This document shows, piece by piece, positions 42,478-43,922 of a stretch of DNA of 43,922 bases. Each line of letters opens with the position of its first letter. Position 1 is the stretch's first letter. The notes beneath the pieces are model-generated. The model was given only the letters and a program-made list of their open reading frames with translations. It was not told where the DNA came from and searched no databases. Position numbers and translations under genes: made by a program. The stretch is from Actinomycetota bacterium (GTDB lineage: Bacteria > Actinomycetota > Actinomycetes > S36-B12), in contig WLLZ01000003.1 in assembly GCA_009700485.1 (NCBI GenBank), forward strand, positions 1-43,922, in the 5' to 3' direction.

Positions 42478-43248
42478 GTGACCCAAGCTGAAAGAGCGAT
42501 CAACTACATCGCCGGTCGTTTTGGGCTCCAGGTTTCACGGATATCAAGCGCACAAAATCACCTGCCCATTGAGGCTACCGCTGTCGACACGGCCCTAATT
42601 GCCTCATTGCGGCCCTACACGATGACAAGTGGCGAGCGCCTCTGGAGTTTGCTGAACGCCGTTCGGTATGTAATTGATGAAGGGCTGCCCGGCGACTTTG
42701 CTGAGTGCGGGGTTTGGCGCGGTGGCAGTGTGATGGCAATGGCAAAGCAACTAAGTGCTCTAGGTGTAAATGATCGACGCATTTGGCTTTATGACACCTT
42801 CGCCGGCATGACGGCGCCAACAGCGGCCGATGTCGAGGCGGGCACCGGTGTAACAGCCGAGACCATGCTGGCGGGCACCGAAGTAGGTGACGGAAACAAC
42901 GTGTGGTGCGTGGCCGGGCTGAGTGATGTGCAGGCCAATGTTCGGTCAACCGGCTACCCATTCGATCAATTTACTTTCGTGGAAGGCGATGTTGCGGTCA
43001 CCTTGAAGCAGTCGGTGCCTGAGTCGATCTCGCTGCTACGCCTTGACACCGACTGGTATGAATCAACCAAGTTGGGGCTCGAGATTCTTTATCCACGTTT
43101 AGTAGTGGGCGGGGTTTGCATTCTCGATGACTATGGGCACTGGCAGGGTGCACGCACGGCGGTCGATGAGTACTTCGCCGCCACCGGCCACCGGCCGTTC
43201 ATGCATCCAATCGACTACTCCGGCCGCGTCTTCATCAAGACCCGCTAA
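42478..43248 (+). CDS. TylF/MycF-type macrocin O-methyltransferase
   Basis: The 256-residue protein shows the TylF pattern: PYTMTSGERLWSLLNAVRYV, the SAM site DFAECGVWRGGSVMAMA near 73-89, and WLYDTFAGM. The metal-binding LRLDTDWYEST follows near residue 187-197, with ILDDYGHW near 217-224. TylF-family enzymes are Mg-dependent O-methyltransferases that methylate deoxysugar hydroxyls, as in tylosin. The start is GTG. It follows the GT25-like gene closely and is followed by a GT2 gene, suggesting methylation of a sugar in the glycan. Confidence 0.88.
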   Translation: MTQAERAINYIAGRFGLQVSRISSAQNHLPIEATAVDTALIASLRPYTMTSGERLWSLLNAVRYVIDEGLPGDFAECGVWRGGSVMAMAKQLSALGVNDRRIWLYDTFAGMTAPTAADVEAGTGVTAETMLAGTEVGDGNNVWCVAGLSDVQANVRSTGYPFDQFTFVEGDVAVTLKQSVPESISLLRLDTDWYESTKLGLEILYPRLVVGGVCILDDYGHWQGARTAVDEYFAATGHRPFMHPIDYSGRVFIKTR

Positions 43249-43259
43249 CCGCTATCAAG

Positions 43260-43922
43260 ATGACCTCTCCTATCTGGCTAACCATCATCACGGTAGTCAA
43301 GGATGCGCCAGAAGATTTTGCACGCACTATTGATTCAATTTTGCATCAAGACCTTACCGGGGTTGAGTATTTAGTCATCGATGGTTCGTCAAACCGCACT
43401 TCTATCCCCGAAGCCCTCGCAAAGTATCCAGCTATCGATGCTGGGTACTCGTGGGTTGAGCCCGCAGGTATTTATCCGGCGATGAACGCCGGGCTCGCGC
43501 AGGCCACCGGTGATTACGTTTATTTCGCCAATGCTGGGGACACGTTCTATACCGTCGATGTGCTGAGCAAGGTGCACGCGGTGATTGCCTCGACTTCCCC
43601 TAGCTGGTTGTTCGGTGACGCCGAGATCCTCGAACTTTCTGGGGCGAAGGTCATAACTCCGCGCTGGGATTACTTGGGTGAGAAGTCAGTTTCATTTAGT
43701 CGTGGGCACTTCCCGTGCCACCAAGCAACGTTTGTGCACCGCGAAACCCTTCTTAGGCAAGGTGGATTCGATAACACTTATTCAATTGTCGCTGACTACG
43801 CCGCCTTCTTGAAACTGACTTTAATAGCTGATCCGATTTACCTCGATTTCGTAATTGCCACCTTTACCGAAGGCGGTATCTCAACGACCAAATGGCGGGA
43901 GTCATTTAGCCAGTTCCATCGA
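43260..43922 (+). CDS. Family 2 glycosyltransferase, 3' end outside window
   Basis: From the ATG at 43260 the frame is open to the end of the window, 221 codons. The GT-A fold is visible: WLTIITVVKDAPEDFARTID, VEYLVIDGSS, and GIYPAMNAGLAQATGDYVYF followed by ANAGDTFY, as in WcaA/WcaE-like transferases where NxGD takes the place of DxD. GHFPCHQATFVHR follows. It starts 11 bases after the TylF-like gene. The C-terminal part is missing, so the full length is unknown. Confidence 0.82.
   Translation, partial: MTSPIWLTIITVVKDAPEDFARTIDSILHQDLTGVEYLVIDGSSNRTSIPEALAKYPAIDAGYSWVEPAGIYPAMNAGLAQATGDYVYFANAGDTFYTVDVLSKVHAVIASTSPSWLFGDAEILELSGAKVITPRWDYLGEKSVSFSRGHFPCHQATFVHRETLLRQGGFDNTYSIVADYAAFLKLTLIADPIYLDFVIATFTEGGISTTKWRESFSQFHR

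Noticed and set aside
1-43922. CRISPR array, rRNA, tRNA, insertion sequence or prophage
   Set aside because: No repeated spacer pattern, RNA gene signature, transposase or phage protein was recognised in either strand.

Overview
This 43.9 kb window is one continuous surface-glycan (polysaccharide or glycoprotein-glycan) biosynthesis locus. I count 44 protein genes, two of them cut by the window edges. I saw no rRNA, tRNA, transposase or CRISPR array. Frequent GTG and TTG starts, many 4-base ATGA/GTGA start-stop overlaps and moderately high G+C suggest a high-G+C bacterium, most plausibly an actinomycete-type (Actinomycetota) organism. That is an inference from style, not from a marker gene.

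Layout. (1) 1-9063, plus strand: the end of a sugar epimerase gene, a methyltransferase, a TPP-dependent E1 alpha/beta pair, an FkbM methyltransferase, an SDR, an acetolactate-synthase-like TPP enzyme, a zinc-type MDR dehydrogenase and an unknown protein. The two kinds of TPP enzyme suggest a branched-chain sugar. (2) 9178-10167, minus strand: a zinc-ribbon methyltransferase. (3) 10240-16729, plus strand: a tight operon with a SAF-less NeuB-type synthase, GmhA-like SIS isomerase, TIM-barrel isomerase, two SDRs, a NeuA-type CMP-transferase, a class III aminotransferase and a VOC protein. It looks like a non-canonical ulosonic acid pathway. (4) 16772-20246, plus strand: two methyltransferase-fold genes, one with a C10 tract that breaks its reading frame, and a LIC12162-family gene. 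(5) 20601-22850, minus strand: methyltransferase, LicD-like protein, methyltransferase. (6) 23022-33421, mixed strands: DegT aminotransferase, glycosyltransferases, a polytopic membrane protein, SpsF-like cytidylyltransferase, aldo/keto reductase, PseB-like dehydratase, RmlD-like reductase and a second NeuB (PseI/SpsE type, with SAF domain). This is an incomplete pseudaminic-acid-like set. (7) 33418-43922: glycosyltransferases, a PglK/MsbA-type ABC exporter, a sulfotransferase adjacent to a PIG-L deacetylase, GT61, a GT-C-like membrane protein, a GT25-like protein, a TylF-type O-methyltransferase and a truncated GT2.

Together the genes make unusual activated sugars (a probable branched sugar and two different ulosonic acids), assemble them with glycosyltransferases, move the product with the ABC exporter and decorate it by methylation, possible sulfation, de-N-acetylation and LicD-type transfer. 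Strand switches and visibly lower G+C at about 20.2-22.9 kb and 35-38.8 kb suggest a mosaic built by module exchange. The points most worth checking are the C10 tract, the two-TPP-enzyme module, the SAF-less NeuB operon and the sulfotransferase-deacetylase pair.
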